A DNA stretch of 64,000 bases, from positions 62,001 through 126,000 of the forward strand of contig CAWKOG010000019.1 of assembly GCA_963851215.1 (NCBI GenBank). The letters run 5' to 3'. The translations under genes were made by a program, and so were the position numbers. Numbering within the stretch: position 1 is the first letter of the stretch; the number at the start of each line of letters is the position of its first letter. Positions 39,677 to 49,455 of the stretch are shown piece by piece. This stretch comes from DATKFM01 sp963851215 (GTDB lineage: Bacteria; Pseudomonadota; Alphaproteobacteria; Dongiales; Dongiaceae). The notes beneath the pieces are model-generated. The model saw only the letters and a list, made by a program, of their open reading frames with translations, had not been told where the DNA came from and made no database searches.

Positions 39677-40504
39677 TTACCGCCTTGCGGCAACGGGCGG
39701 CATGGCGGCCGGCGGCATCGCCGCGACGTTATCGTCGGCCAGCTCGTCGACCATATGCAGCACCACGCCATGCTCGCCGAGCTTGGCGACGATCGAGGCC
39801 GGCGGCCGGCGGTCGGTGAAGATGGCGTCGATATCCTGCAGGCTGCCGAGGCGCACCATGGCGCGGCGGCCGAACTTGGTGTGGTCGGTGACCAGGAAGA
39901 TCTGCCGCGAGTTGGCGATGATGCAGCGCGACGCGCGGACTTCCCGGTGATCGAAATCCAGGAGCGAGCCATCGACGTCGATGCCGCTGATGCCGATGAT
40001 GCCGAAATCCACTTTGAACTGGCCGAGGAAATCGATGGTGGTTTCGCCGACCACGCCGCGGTCGCGGCTGCGCACCACGCCGCCGGCGACGATGACTTCG
40101 AAATCCTCATTCTGGCTGAGAATGCTCGCCACCTGCAGATTGTTGGTGATCACCCGCAGGCCGCGATGGCGCAGCAGGGCGCGCGCCACCTCCTCGGTCG
40201 TGGTGCCGATGTTGATGAACAGCGAGGCGTCGTCGGGGATATGCCGCGCGACGAGTTGCGCGATGCGGCGCTTCTCTTCCAGGCAATGCACCTGCCGCGC
40301 CTGGTAGGCGGTGTTCTCGACGCTCGACGGCAATCCGGCGCCGCCGTGATAGCGCCGCAGGCGTTCCTGCGAGCAGAGCAGATTGACGTCGCGGCGGATG
40401 GTCTGCGGCGTGACGTCGAAATGCTCGGCCAGCGCCTCGACGGAGACAAAGCCCCGCTGGCGCACGAGATCGAGAATCTGCTCATGACGCAGTTCGTGAT
40501 TCAT
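39677..40504 (-). CDS. glpR: DeoR-family glycerol regulon repressor
   Basis: A 275-residue cytosolic repressor. The N-terminal DeoR helix-turn-helix reads VEALAEHFDVTPQTIRRDV, followed by CSQERLRRYHGGA. The C-terminal sugar-phosphate sensing domain has FINIGTTTEEVARALL, VITNNLQVASIL and DFGIIGISGIDVDGSLLDFD. It should release DNA when glycerol-3-phosphate binds. The C-terminus has an extra AAMPP-repeat tail of about 15 residues. It lies between glpD (same strand) and glpK (divergent). Confidence 0.92.
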   Translation of the reverse strand: MNHELRHEQILDLVRQRGFVSVEALAEHFDVTPQTIRRDVNLLCSQERLRRYHGGAGLPSSVENTAYQARQVHCLEEKRRIAQLVARHIPDDASLFINIGTTTEEVARALLRHRGLRVITNNLQVASILSQNEDFEVIVAGGVVRSRDRGVVGETTIDFLGQFKVDFGIIGISGIDVDGSLLDFDHREVRASRCIIANSRQIFLVTDHTKFGRRAMVRLGSLQDIDAIFTDRRPPASIVAKLGEHGVVLHMVDELADDNVAAMPPAAMPPVAARR

Positions 40505-40519
40505 GGCTGTATAGAACCT

Positions 40520-40622
40520 CCCGTATCGCGTCCCGTTTCATACGGGATCGGCGTTTTCGTTGATATTTTCACATCACAACATTCAGGAGCGGTTGACAAT
40601 AGTTCTCCGCGCTTCCGATCAT
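40520..40622 (+). promoter_or_regulatory. glpR-glpK divergent regulatory region
   Basis: Three elements are visible: an inverted repeat CCCGTAT (40520-40526) and ATACGGG (40540-40546) next to the glpR start; a TTTCGTT core (40555-40561) shared with the glpD gap; and a candidate glpK promoter TTGACA (40593-40598), 18-bp spacer, GATCAT (40617-40622). glpK itself starts at 40669 behind GGGGGG. Confidence 0.5.
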
Positions 40623-40668
40623 CAATCCCGAAAACAACAAAACACGTCACAGAGACACCGGGGGGATC

Positions 40669-42163
40669 ATGGCGCCGACATACATCCTGGCGATCGACCA
40701 GGGCACGACCAGCAGCCGGGCCATCCTGTTCGACCGCGACGGCGAGCCGGCCGGAGTCGCCCAGGCGGAATTGCCCCAGCATTATCCGGCGGATGGCTGG
40801 GTCGAGCATGACGCCGACCGGATCTGGAACGATACCGTCGCCGTGGTCCGCGGCGTGGTCGAAAAGGCCCGCGTCAAGCCGGCGGACGTGGCCGCCATCG
40901 GCATCACCAACCAGCGGGAGACGGCGGTCATCTGGAACCGCAAGACCGGCGTGCCGATCCATCGCGCCATCGTCTGGCAGGACCGGCGGACGGCGGAGCT
41001 GTGCCGCACGCTGAATGCCGGCGGCCATGGCAAGCTGGTGCAGGAGCGCACGGGCCTGCTGATCGATCCGTATTTTTCCGCCACCAAGATCGCCTGGCTG
41101 CTGGACAATGTGGCCGGGCGCGCGGGCGCTGGCCGAGAAGGGCGAGCTGGCCTTCGGCACGATCGACTGCTTCCTGCTGTGGCGGCTGACCGGCGGCAAG
41201 GTGCATGCTACCGACGCCACCAACGCGTCGCGCACGATGCTGTTCAACATCCGCACGCAGGAATGGGATGACGACCTGTTGCGGCTGCTGAAGATCCCGC
41301 GCTCGCTGCTGCCGGAAGTGCGCGACAGTTCCGGCGATTTCGGCGCCACCGACAAAAGTCTGTTCGGCGCGGCCTGGCCGATCACCGGTATCGCCGGCGA
41401 TCAGCAGGCGGCGCTGGTGGGCCAGGCCTGTTTCGCGCCGGGCATGATCAAGAGCACTTACGGCACGGGCTGTTTCGTTCTGCTGAACACCGGCGACAAG
41501 GCGGTGGAATCGAAAAACCGGCTGGTCAGCACCGTGGCCTACCGGCTCAAGGGCAAGACCAGCTACGCCATCGAGGGCAGCATCTTCGTCGCCGGCGCCG
41601 CGGTGCAATGGCTGCGCGACGGCCTCAAGCTGATCGGCCAGGCGGGCGAGACGGCGGGGCTGGCGGCGTCGCTGCGGTCGAACAACGGCGTCTATCTGGT
41701 GCCGGCCTTCACCGGGCTGGGCGCGCCCTACTGGGATCCGACGGCCCGCGGCGCGATCTTCGGCCTGACGCGCGACACCGGCATCGCCGAAATCGTGCGC
41801 TCGGCGCTGGAGGCCGTGTGCTACCAGACCCGGGATCTCATGGCCGCCATGGAGAGTGACAGCGGCACGAAGCTGACGGCGCTGCGGGTGGATGGCGGCA
41901 TGGTCAAGAACGACTGGGTCATGCAGTTCCTGGCCGACATCCTCGACCTGCCGGTGGAGCGGCCGGTGGTGACGGAGACGACGGCGCTGGGGGCCGCGTA
42001 TCTCGCGGGCCTGCATGCCGGCGTGTTCCAGTCCACCGCCGACATCGGCAAGCGCTGGCAGCGCGACCGGCGCTTCGAGCCCGCCATGAACGCCGACCAG
42101 CGGGACTCGCTGTATGCCGGCTGGCAGCAGGCGGTGGCGCGGGTGCGCAGCGCCGCGGTGTAG
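40669..42163 (+). CDS. glpK: Glycerol kinase (one frameshift)
   Basis: Phosphorylates glycerol to sn-glycerol-3-phosphate, trapping what the GlpSTPQV transporter brings in. Motifs: YILAIDQGTTSSRAILFD, GITNQRETAVIWNRKTG, IVWQDRRTAELC, GIAGDQQAALVGQACF, STYGTGCFVLLNTG, FTGLGAPYWDPTARG and RVDGGMVKNDWVMQFLADI. A one-base insertion near 41115 separates LLDNV from PGARALAEKGELAFGT; otherwise the gene is complete (about 497 residues). Confidence 0.93.
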
Positions 42164-42176
42164 GGCGCCGCGCGCA

Positions 42177-43085
42177 TCAGGCCGCTTGCGCCAGTTTCGG
42201 CGCCCGCTGCAGCATGCCGAGGGCGTCGTGGCGGATGTGGTTCTTGGCCATCTCGCCGCGCAGCATGCTCTCGCTCACCAGCCCCTGGTCCAGGCATTCC
42301 CGCAGCAGGCCGAAGAAGAATTCCTCCTGCCGCCGATCGGGATGGCGCTTGTAGGTGGCGAAGGGCGACGCCGTGCCGAGCAGCGCATTGACCGCGCCGA
42401 TCATCCAGCCGGTGGAGATATAGCCCTTGTGGATTTCGCGCGGCGTGAAGTCGACGGGCAGGCCGGTCTTCCAGGGCTGGGTGCGGCGCTTGGTGTTGTG
42501 CAGCAGCTTGGTATTCTCGTTGAGGGTGTCGAAATGATTCCACCCCTCCTCCAACAAGCCGATTGATTCCCGCGGCTCCAGCGCCAGCGAAATCCAGTCG
42601 AGATAGTCGCGCTTGAACGCGAACATCTCGGCGAAGTTTTCTTCCACGCGCCAATGTTTGAGTTTCGCGCAATCCAATAGCATCACCGACGACGCCAGAT
42701 ATTCCTTGCGGCCGTTATGGCCGCCGCGCGCCCGGCACATCAGCGCCTTGCCCTGCATGTCCCGCGACAGCAGCTCCCAGACATCGCCGGCGGCGAAGAT
42801 GTCGGGATCGATGATCGCGGCGCGGCCTTCATAACCCATCAGCGCCGGCGGCGCGAAGCGGAGCGGCGTGAAGGATTGCAGGTCGTCCATGTCCCAGACG
42901 CGCTCGACGCCGCCGCGGAGGAATTTCTCGCCATGGCGGGCGCGCAGGAACGGGAAGTCCTTCACCTCGAGCACGCGCACGTCGAACTTGTCCGCGTTGG
43001 GCGAATTCCGCTTCAGGGAATAGGCGGAGACGATGGCGCCGACGATCTGCTTCTCGTTGGTGTGGATGAAGACGGTGGGTTTCAT
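42177..43085 (-). CDS. Glycosyltransferase-like protein (GT-A fold, GT8-like)
   Basis: About 302 residues, starting at ATG 43085 (MKPTVFIHTNEKQIVGA); the longer frame to 43151 has no homology. Strand-helix pattern and the D-P-D triad in GRAAIIDPDIFAAGDVW (about residues 88-91) fit a nucleotide-diphospho-sugar transferase that binds a metal ion. LNENTKLLHNTKRRTQPWK and a conserved W-x-x-F-D stretch follow. Donor and acceptor are unknown. It is convergent with glpK, 13 bp away. Confidence 0.6.
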   Translation of the reverse strand: MKPTVFIHTNEKQIVGAIVSAYSLKRNSPNADKFDVRVLEVKDFPFLRARHGEKFLRGGVERVWDMDDLQSFTPLRFAPPALMGYEGRAAIIDPDIFAAGDVWELLSRDMQGKALMCRARGGHNGRKEYLASSVMLLDCAKLKHWRVEENFAEMFAFKRDYLDWISLALEPRESIGLLEEGWNHFDTLNENTKLLHNTKRRTQPWKTGLPVDFTPREIHKGYISTGWMIGAVNALLGTASPFATYKRHPDRRQEEFFFGLLRECLDQGLVSESMLRGEMAKNHIRHDALGMLQRAPKLAQAA

Positions 43086-43512
43086 GTGCGTCGCCCTATG
43101 CTGCGCTGCTTCCCCGCGGGCGGAGAATGGCAGGGCGGGGTCCGCAGTCAATGCGGCGAGGTGGCCGGGCGCGCGGGTGTATTTTGCGCTATTTCCCGCC
43201 GGAAAAGGCCAATGATTGCAGAGAGTTTGCCGGTGGGTCCGGGCGCCGAAAACCCGGACCTAAGTGTCTGATCCGCTTTGGCAATCCGGCATGCCGTTGG
43301 CGCGATGTGTCGGGGACCCAGTTTTTGTGGAACGATGCCATGCAAGGGAATCACCTGCCGGGCGGGCGCGACAGACCTGCGGCGGGAATCCATGCGATGC
43401 ATTCCATATTCCGACATACAAATTCTCGATGAGGGTTTTGCGGCGTCAGTATAGAACAAATTCCTATGAATTGTCAAGGAAAGGTACTGCGTCGGCGCGG
43501 TCAAACTCCAAT
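43086..43512. other. Noncoding, locally AT-richer gap
   Basis: About 430 bp between the GT8-like gene and the left arm of the DUF559 element. I see no supportable ORF, RNA gene or strong promoter. The part nearest the element (43390-43480) is clearly AT-richer than the surroundings. Confidence 0.35.
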
Positions 43513-44022
43513 GTCCCCTCTCCCCTTGTGGGAGAGGGTGCGCAACATCCGCAGCGCGGATGTTGCGCGGGTGAGGGGTTTCTTGACTCAATCACAGATT
43601 GTTATAACTATCGCTCATGCAATCCTCCGAACACGCCCGCGGCCTACGGCGCCAATCCACCAAAGGCGAGCAGCTTCTCTGGATGGCGCTCCGCAACCGG
43701 GCTGCAGGTGACTACAAATTCCGCCGCCAGTGTCCCATCGGTCCCTTCATCGCCGACTTCGTGTGCTTCGATTGCCGCCTTATCGTCGAGGTGGACGGTG
43801 TTACCCATGATTTCAACGCCGAGTATGACGAGCGGCGCGATCGCTGGTTCCGCGCGAGGGGATTTCGGGTGGCGCGCTTTCCGGATGAGGAAGTTATGAA
43901 GAATCTTGATGGCGTGGTCGCGACGATTCGCGAACTCTGCCGGTCGGCGTGAAGTCCCCTCACCCGCGCAACATCCGCGGACGCGGATGTTGCGCACCCT
44001 CTCCCACAAGGGGAGAGGGGAC
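43513..44022. mobile_element. Inverted-repeat element carrying a DUF559 nuclease gene
   Basis: A 66-bp arm at 43513-43578 and a 67-bp arm at 43956-44022 are inverted copies of each other, differing only at the centre. Each arm contains its own hairpin (GCGCAACATCCGC with GCGGATGTTGCGC) and a CCCCTCTCCCC/GGGAGAGGG part. The enclosed 377 bp hold one gene, whose stop lies 3 bp from the right arm. The right arm ends about 25 bp from the 3' end of the hydroxyproline dehydratase gene. No transposase is present, and mobility is inferred. Confidence 0.7.
43617..43952 (+). CDS. DUF559 endonuclease-domain protein
   Basis: A 111-residue protein of the DUF559 (Vsr-related) family. Landmarks in order are RRQSTKGEQLLWMALRNR, YKFRRQCPIGPFIADFVC, LIVEVDGVTHD and a final RGFRVARFPDEEVM. 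The ADF...EVD pair gives the Asp/Glu-x-Asp core of a PD-(D/E)XK-like nuclease fold. It is the only gene within the inverted repeats at 43513-44022. Family members are common orphan genes; the biological role is not established. Confidence 0.85.
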   Translation: MQSSEHARGLRRQSTKGEQLLWMALRNRAAGDYKFRRQCPIGPFIADFVCFDCRLIVEVDGVTHDFNAEYDERRDRWFRARGFRVARFPDEEVMKNLDGVVATIRELCRSA

Positions 44023-44047
44023 GATCTAGTTCTAATTTCGCCATGAC

Positions 44048-45065
44048 CTATCTGCAGCAGGAACCCCTGCCCGATTTCGTCGCCGGGTTCGTAGGTGAAG
44101 GTCGCCGTGCCCGTGTAGTGGGCGCGGCCGGAGACTTCGACTGTCACGGCGTCGAAGCGGCCGGCCTTGCGCTGATCGCAGCGCCTTCCCCGTGAAGATG
44201 GCGCCGGTGATGCTTTCGAACTTGCGCGTCTGGCCCAGGCGAATGAGTCCCTTGGCGAGCTGCACGGCGATGCGCGCGGTGACGCCGCTGCCGGTGGGGC
44301 TGCGGTCCACCTCGCGTTCGGCGAAGACGCAGATGTTGGCGCTCGGCGCGTCGCTGAACTCGTCCGCGCCGTCGGTGAGGATCGTGCCGTAGAGGAAGGC
44401 GAGATCGGCGTCGTCGGGATGCTCCAGCGGGATCTGCTGCTTCGCCGCCTCGGTCACCGCGGCGGCGGCATCGACGAGATCGCGGGTGCGCGAGCGCCTG
44501 ACATCCAGGCCGAAGCGCGAGGCCGGCACCAGCCCATAGAAGGCGCCGCCATAGCCGATATCCAGATGGACGCGGCCATGGCCGGGCACCTCCACCGCGC
44601 GGTCGAGGGCGAAGGCGAAGGCCGGCACGCTTTCGAAGGCGACCGCGCCGGCCTTGCCGTCCTCGATCGCCACCCGGGCGCGCACCAGGCCGCAGGGGCA
44701 TTGGATGTTGACGATGGTCTCGGGGGCGGTGAGCTTCACGCGGCCGGTATCGACCGCCCAGCGGCCGAGCGCGATGACCGCATGGCCGCACATGGTGCTG
44801 TAGCCCTCGTTGTGGATGAACAGCACGGCGAGATCGGCGCCGGGGAGTCGGGCTCCACCGGCGAGACGCCATACATATCGAAATGCCCGCGCGGCTCGAA
44901 CATCAGGAGCTTGCGCAGGTGATCCAGGTTCTCGCGGGCATAGCGCCGCTTGGCGAGGATGGTGTCGCCGGGGATGGGCGGATAGCCGGAGGTGACGATG
45001 CGCACGGGCTCGCCGCCGGTGTGCATTTCGGTGGTCTCTAACTTGGCTGGGAGTAATCCACGCAT
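44048..45065 (-). CDS. trans-3-hydroxy-L-proline dehydratase, proline racemase family (about four frameshifts)
   Basis: Proline-racemase-fold enzyme. It starts at ATG 45065 (MRGLLPAKLETTEMHTGGEP) behind AAGGAG. Landmarks: RYARENLDHLRKLLMFEPRG, the first catalytic Cys in EGYSTMCGHAVIALGR, GYGGAFYGLVPASRFG and SDAPSANICVFAEREVD. The second catalytic position reads RSPTGSGVTARIA: Thr replaces the Cys found in proline racemases and hydroxyproline epimerases. That swap is the mark of trans-3-hydroxy-L-proline dehydratase, which forms delta1-pyrroline-2-carboxylate. Insertions at about 44850 (two), 44170 and probably 44051 split the frame; the last hides a natural TAG at 44050-44048. It is divergent from the giant gene. 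Confidence 0.82.
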
Positions 45066-45100
45066 GAAGCTCCTTAGTGCTTTCAGGCCTTGCAAGGGCA

Positions 45101-45125
45101 TTGTGTAAAGTGTTACTTTACACAA
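45101..45125. promoter_or_regulatory. Perfect 25-bp palindromic operator
   Basis: TTGTGTAAAGT (45101-45111), a 3-base GTT spacer, then ACTTTACACAA (45115-45125): 11-bp arms with no mismatch. It lies between the divergent starts at 45065 and 45150 and is ideally placed as the operator for the HigA-type HTH protein encoded immediately to its right. Confidence 0.7.
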
Positions 45126-45149
45126 TACGAACAATCAAAGGCGTTGGCT

Positions 45150-48100
45150 ATGGCTCGGAAACGCATCGCAGAATCAGCACACCCAGGCTCTTTCATCCGG
45201 CATTCGGTACTACCGCCGGGGCTCTCAGTCGAAAAAGCGGCAGAGCTTCTCGGCGTCAGTCGCCCGGCTTTGTCCAATCTCCTGAATGGGAAGGCATCCC
45301 TCTCATCCGAAATGGCGCTTCGCCTGCAGAAGGCCTTTGGCGCGAAGGGCGAAGACTTGCTCAAGCGCCAGGCATTATTTGATGAGAGCCGGGCCCGAGA
45401 AATGGAGAAAGAGATCGCCGTTCGCGCATACACAGCAGGTTTTATGAACATCACGGCACAGCAGATCGCCGCATGGGCTGACAAACTTGAAGCGCGTTCA
45501 TTGCTATCGGTCTTGCTACGCAAGCTCATTAGTTCAACTGGCGCAAACATCACGCAGGTTGATTTTCCCGCCTACGAGAATTCTCAGAGAAAGGGCTGGG
45601 ACGGTCGGGTTCAAACGGATACCGCAACGCCATGGATACCTGCGGGAAGTTCAGGCTGGGAATTTGGCTGCGACAAAACCCCTCAGCAGAAGGCTGAAGA
45701 AGACTATTCGGCACGACTTCGAAGCATTCCACCAAAAGTAAGACGCGAGACCACTTTCGTGTTCGTAACGCCGAGGTGGCACGCCAAAGGCGACTGGGCG
45801 AAAAGAAAGCGAGCAAGGAATGAATGGAAAGATGTAAGGGCATTCGACGCCAGCGACCTGGAGCAGTGGCTTGAACAATCGGTACCTGCCCAAAGCTGGC
45901 TTGCAGAAAGGCTAGGTGTTGCAATCGACGGTGTCATGTCGCTTGACGAATGCTGGAAGCAGTGGGCCGGTGTAACTGATCCCGAACTCAAGAAGGAGCT
46001 GTTTGGAGAGCCTATCAGCATTCACAAAGGCGATTTTGGAAAGTGGTTGAGCAGGCCTCCGGGAACAAATTCTTACGATCACAGGTCATCTCCGAAGGTG
46101 AAGCGCTTGGCTTTGTCGCATCGCTGTCTTGAGGAGATCGGAACATCTCCAAGCGAAACTCACGATTCGGGCAATAGTCATTCGATCGGTCGATGCTCTG
46201 CGACGAGTGACCAGAACATCGTCAAGCTTCATCGCTGATGTTGCTTCCCCGAAAGTCGAAGTCGAGTTGGCTGACCTTCACAAGAAGCAACACACTATCG
46301 TTTGCTGCAGACGGAACACGATTGAAGGAAAGCCGGATATTGCCCTTGGCATCCTCCATGATGAACCTTTTGCTGTCGCCATGAGTAGTGGGAATTAGCA
46401 AGGACGAAATCGACCGCCTTTCGCGTGAAACTGGGCAATCAACAACGATCCTGCGGTGTCGGCTATCTGAAATCTGCGATGAAGTCTCCGCCGTGGGCGA
46501 ACAACAACGGTCTTGCTGAAAGCTTATCCCGCTGCTTCTTGTCGGCGCTTGGAATGCCGAACAGAGAGCCGATCAGGTTGTCTTGGAAAAGCTCGCAGGG
46601 GATACCTATGAGAACATCGAGCAGACGGTAACTGAACTCCTGGAGTCCGACGAGACGCCTCTTTGGGCTGTGGCCAAACATCGTGGCGTCGTATCAAAGA
46701 TTGACGCTCTTTACGCAGTCCATCGTTCAATAACAAAGGCGGATCTCGAGCGTTTCTTTGATATCGCCACGGGCGTGCTACGCGAAGTTGACCCGGCGTT
46801 GGATCTCCCGGAAGACAAGCGGTGGGCCGCAAACTTATATGGCAAGGCAAGGGATCATTCCGAAGCGCTACGAGACGGAATTTGCGAGACGCTTGTTCTG
46901 CTTTCAGTGCATGGCCACAATCTGTTTAGAGACAGGCTGAACATCAATGTACCAGCTCGAATTCAACACGCTGGTTCGAAACGTGTTGACGCCAGTCAAA
47001 TCTACCACATGGTTTTCGCAAAAGGATGATCTGCCGAGGTATGCGGAAGCAGCTCCCGATGAATTCTTGGACCTCCTCGATGAGGATCTCAGGAGTGAGG
47101 AACCAACCGTCCACGCCTTAATGAAGTCGGCTGACAGCAGCATGTTTAGCGGATGCCCGCGAACCGGGCTCTGTGGGCACTGGAGTTGCTTGCTTGGAAA
47201 CCCGAGCGTTTGCTTCGCGTCGCTTGGATTCTTGCGAAGCTCTCGGAAGTGGAAATCCACGACAATTGGGCCAACAAGCCTGAAAGGACACTTGCATCTC
47301 TTTTTCGTTCATGGATGCCACAAACTGCCGCAACAGTTGAACAGCGAGTGTCGACCCTAAGAATCACTGATAAAGCGCTTTCATCGAATTGGCTGGCGCC
47401 TCTGCGTTCAGCAGTTCGAAACCGGCCCACAAAGCGGATCACACAACTATCGCCCTCGTTGGCGCAACGATGCATCGGGTGCCGGCCAACCAGTGGTACG
47501 GGCTCTTGACTACAAGATGCGGCGAAAGGCTCTGGATATCGCGCTCGCATGGCCGCACCATGATCAGCAAACTCTCGGTGATCTAGTCCAGCATCTTCAT
47601 GGAATCCCTCAGGAGGACCAGGAAAAGGTTTGGGAGCTTGTTGTTGCTTGGGCAAGTTCGGGCATTGACGACGAGAGCAAGGCGTATTTGCGCGAGCGCA
47701 TACGTCTGTACGCCTTTACACGCCATGGCTGGAAGCGCGAGCTTTCTGATCAATCAAGAAGCCGCGCGCAAGATGCCTACGACTTGTTGGTTGCTGATGA
47801 CCCGGTGGTTCTCAATAAATGGCTTTTCGCAGAGCATTGGGTTGAAGAGTCGTTTGACGAACTAGAGCAAGGCAATTTCGATCATAGGAAACGAGAGGAG
47901 CGCATAGGTAAGCTTCGCATGAAAGCGCTCCAGGACATTTGGGGCAAACTAGGCTGTGAGGGCATATTGCGGCTGTGCCACTCTGGTAATGCAGAGCTAA
48001 TCATTGGATGGCATCTCGCTGGAGGCATCATTAATGCCGAGCATGCGCCCGATTTTCTCGATAGGTTGGTGTCAGAACAATCTGCTCAGTTAAGGGCCAA

Positions 48101-49243
48101 GGTCGATAACTGTATGCATGGTTACTTGTCACGACTTGATAACGGAGATCGCGATAAATCTTGTCCGACCTAATACACGTGTTTGCCGCCAAGAAAAAAA
48201 ACGGAGAAGATAAGATTGTACGCCTCCTAGAATGTGCTCCATTCAGGAGCACGACGTGGCGATTAGTTGACGGTCTACCGGAGTCCTTGCGCATTCGATA
48301 CTGGCATGAAGTCTATCCCCGCTGGGATCGTCAGGACTCAGTAGAGCTAAATGAGCTCATTGATCGGCTACTGGAGGCAAAGCGGCCGAAGGCGGCATTC
48401 TTTGCAGTGAGAATGAACTGGGACGAGGTAGAATCGTCACGGTTAGCTCGACTGCTAGCCGAGGTCGCAACCAATACATCCGAGACTGCTACTCATCTTA
48501 AGCTTTCGTCGCATGACATCGCGGATGCGTTTGAATCGCTGCAAGGTCGACCGGAAGTGACGATCGATGAGCGTTCGCGATTAGAGTTCATGTATATAAC
48601 TGCGCTGGATCACACCAAGTATGGCATACCAAACTTGGAGAAGCAGGTTTCGAAGTCTCCACGCCTCTTCATGCAGGCCCTGGCCCTTACCTACCGGCGG
48701 AAGGACGGCGGTGATGATCCTCCGGAATGGCGATCTGCTGGTAAAGAAGCTGCTGCTGGAGTCGCTGTCGCCACGCATACTCTGTTAACTCGTGTGAGAC
48801 GTATTCCCGGAACACTCGACGACGGTACAATCGATGCAGAGGAACTAGTAGCTTGGCTTCGCGAGCTGCGAGAGTTATGTCGGCAGCATGCTCGCGAAGC
48901 GGCAGGAGATCATGCGATCGGGGAACTGCTCGCAAAATCGCCGATTGGCGAAGACGGTATTTGGCCATGCGAGCCCGTGCGAGATGCAATCGAGGAAATT
49001 GCCACGAAGGACCTGTCCGACGGAATGGCTACGGGGGTCTACAATTCGCGTGGCGCGGTGTGGCGTGGCGAAGGCGGTGATGACGAACGCAAATTAGCAG
49101 CTAAGTATCGCAGCTGGTCGGAGGCCGTCGCATTCGAGCATCCATATGTTTCGAGAACACTGGAGCAAATCGCTCGTATGTATGATCATGACGCAGAATG
49201 GCATGATTCCGACAGTCTAGTTCGCAGGCGGTTGAGATCTTGA
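45150..49243 (+). pseudogene. Giant multidomain gene with N-terminal HigA-type HTH (multiple frameshifts)
   Basis: One gene of about 1,360 codons, read through at least seven frame changes. It starts at ATG 45150. Residues 12-80 are a HigA/Xre antitoxin-like HTH (HPGSFIRHSVLPPGLS, AELLGVSRPALSNLLNG, LRLQKAFG). Residues ~120-230 have GWDGRV (~149), GSSGWEFGCDKTPQQ (~169) and KAEEDYSARL (~180), a D...E pattern suggesting a nuclease-like domain (inference). The long helical remainder includes IVIRSVDALRRVT, CRRNTIEGKPDIALGI, ETPLWAVAKHRGVVSK, KPERLLRVAWILAKLSEV, LFRSWMPQTAA and RKALDIALAWPHHDQ, ending RRRLRS. No P-loop was found. The DNA is visibly AT-richer than its flanks, so it was probably acquired. 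No higB toxin gene adjoins it. I do not know its function; a defence role is a guess. Confidence 0.65.
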
Positions 49244-49263
49244 GGCATTTCACACGACAGCGA

Positions 49264-49401
49264 ATGGTGATCGCGACCTGCATGCTGGCTAGCCTCTGCG
49301 GTTGCACCGATGGCGAGTGGAGCGCCGGTGAGTGGAACGACATGGAAAATATGTGCCGGGATTCCGCCTATTGCAGCGCGCCGTGCGCGGGCGGGGAATA
49401 A
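49264..49401 (+). CDS. Possible small lipoprotein
   Basis: A 45-codon frame (or 53 from TTG 49240, which overlaps the giant gene's stop). It begins MVIATCMLASLCGCTDGEW, a short hydrophobic run ending in an L-C-G-C lipobox, then a Cys-rich tail (CRDSAYCSAPCAGGE). The form resembles entericidin-like or other tiny lipoproteins. It has no clear ribosome-binding site; it could be translated by coupling from the gene before it. Confidence 0.45.
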   Translation: MVIATCMLASLCGCTDGEWSAGEWNDMENMCRDSAYCSAPCAGGE

Positions 49402-49455
49402 TCAGCGCAGAGCGGGTGTGTCGAGGCGCCGTGACGGCCGATCGGCGAGAACCCT

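Noticed and set aside
38046..39950. 634-codon open frame on the plus strand
   Set aside because: Antisense shadow of glpD and part of glpR; low-complexity His/Gln/Arg-rich translation without motifs.
43513..43578. Left arm of the DUF559 element as a simple transcription terminator
   Set aside because: It has no T-run, and an inverted near-identical copy lies on the other side of the gene, which a terminator would not need.
45150..46238. HigBA toxin-antitoxin module
   Set aside because: The HTH is HigA-like, but there is no HigB-type toxin ORF on either side and the protein continues for more than 1,200 residues.
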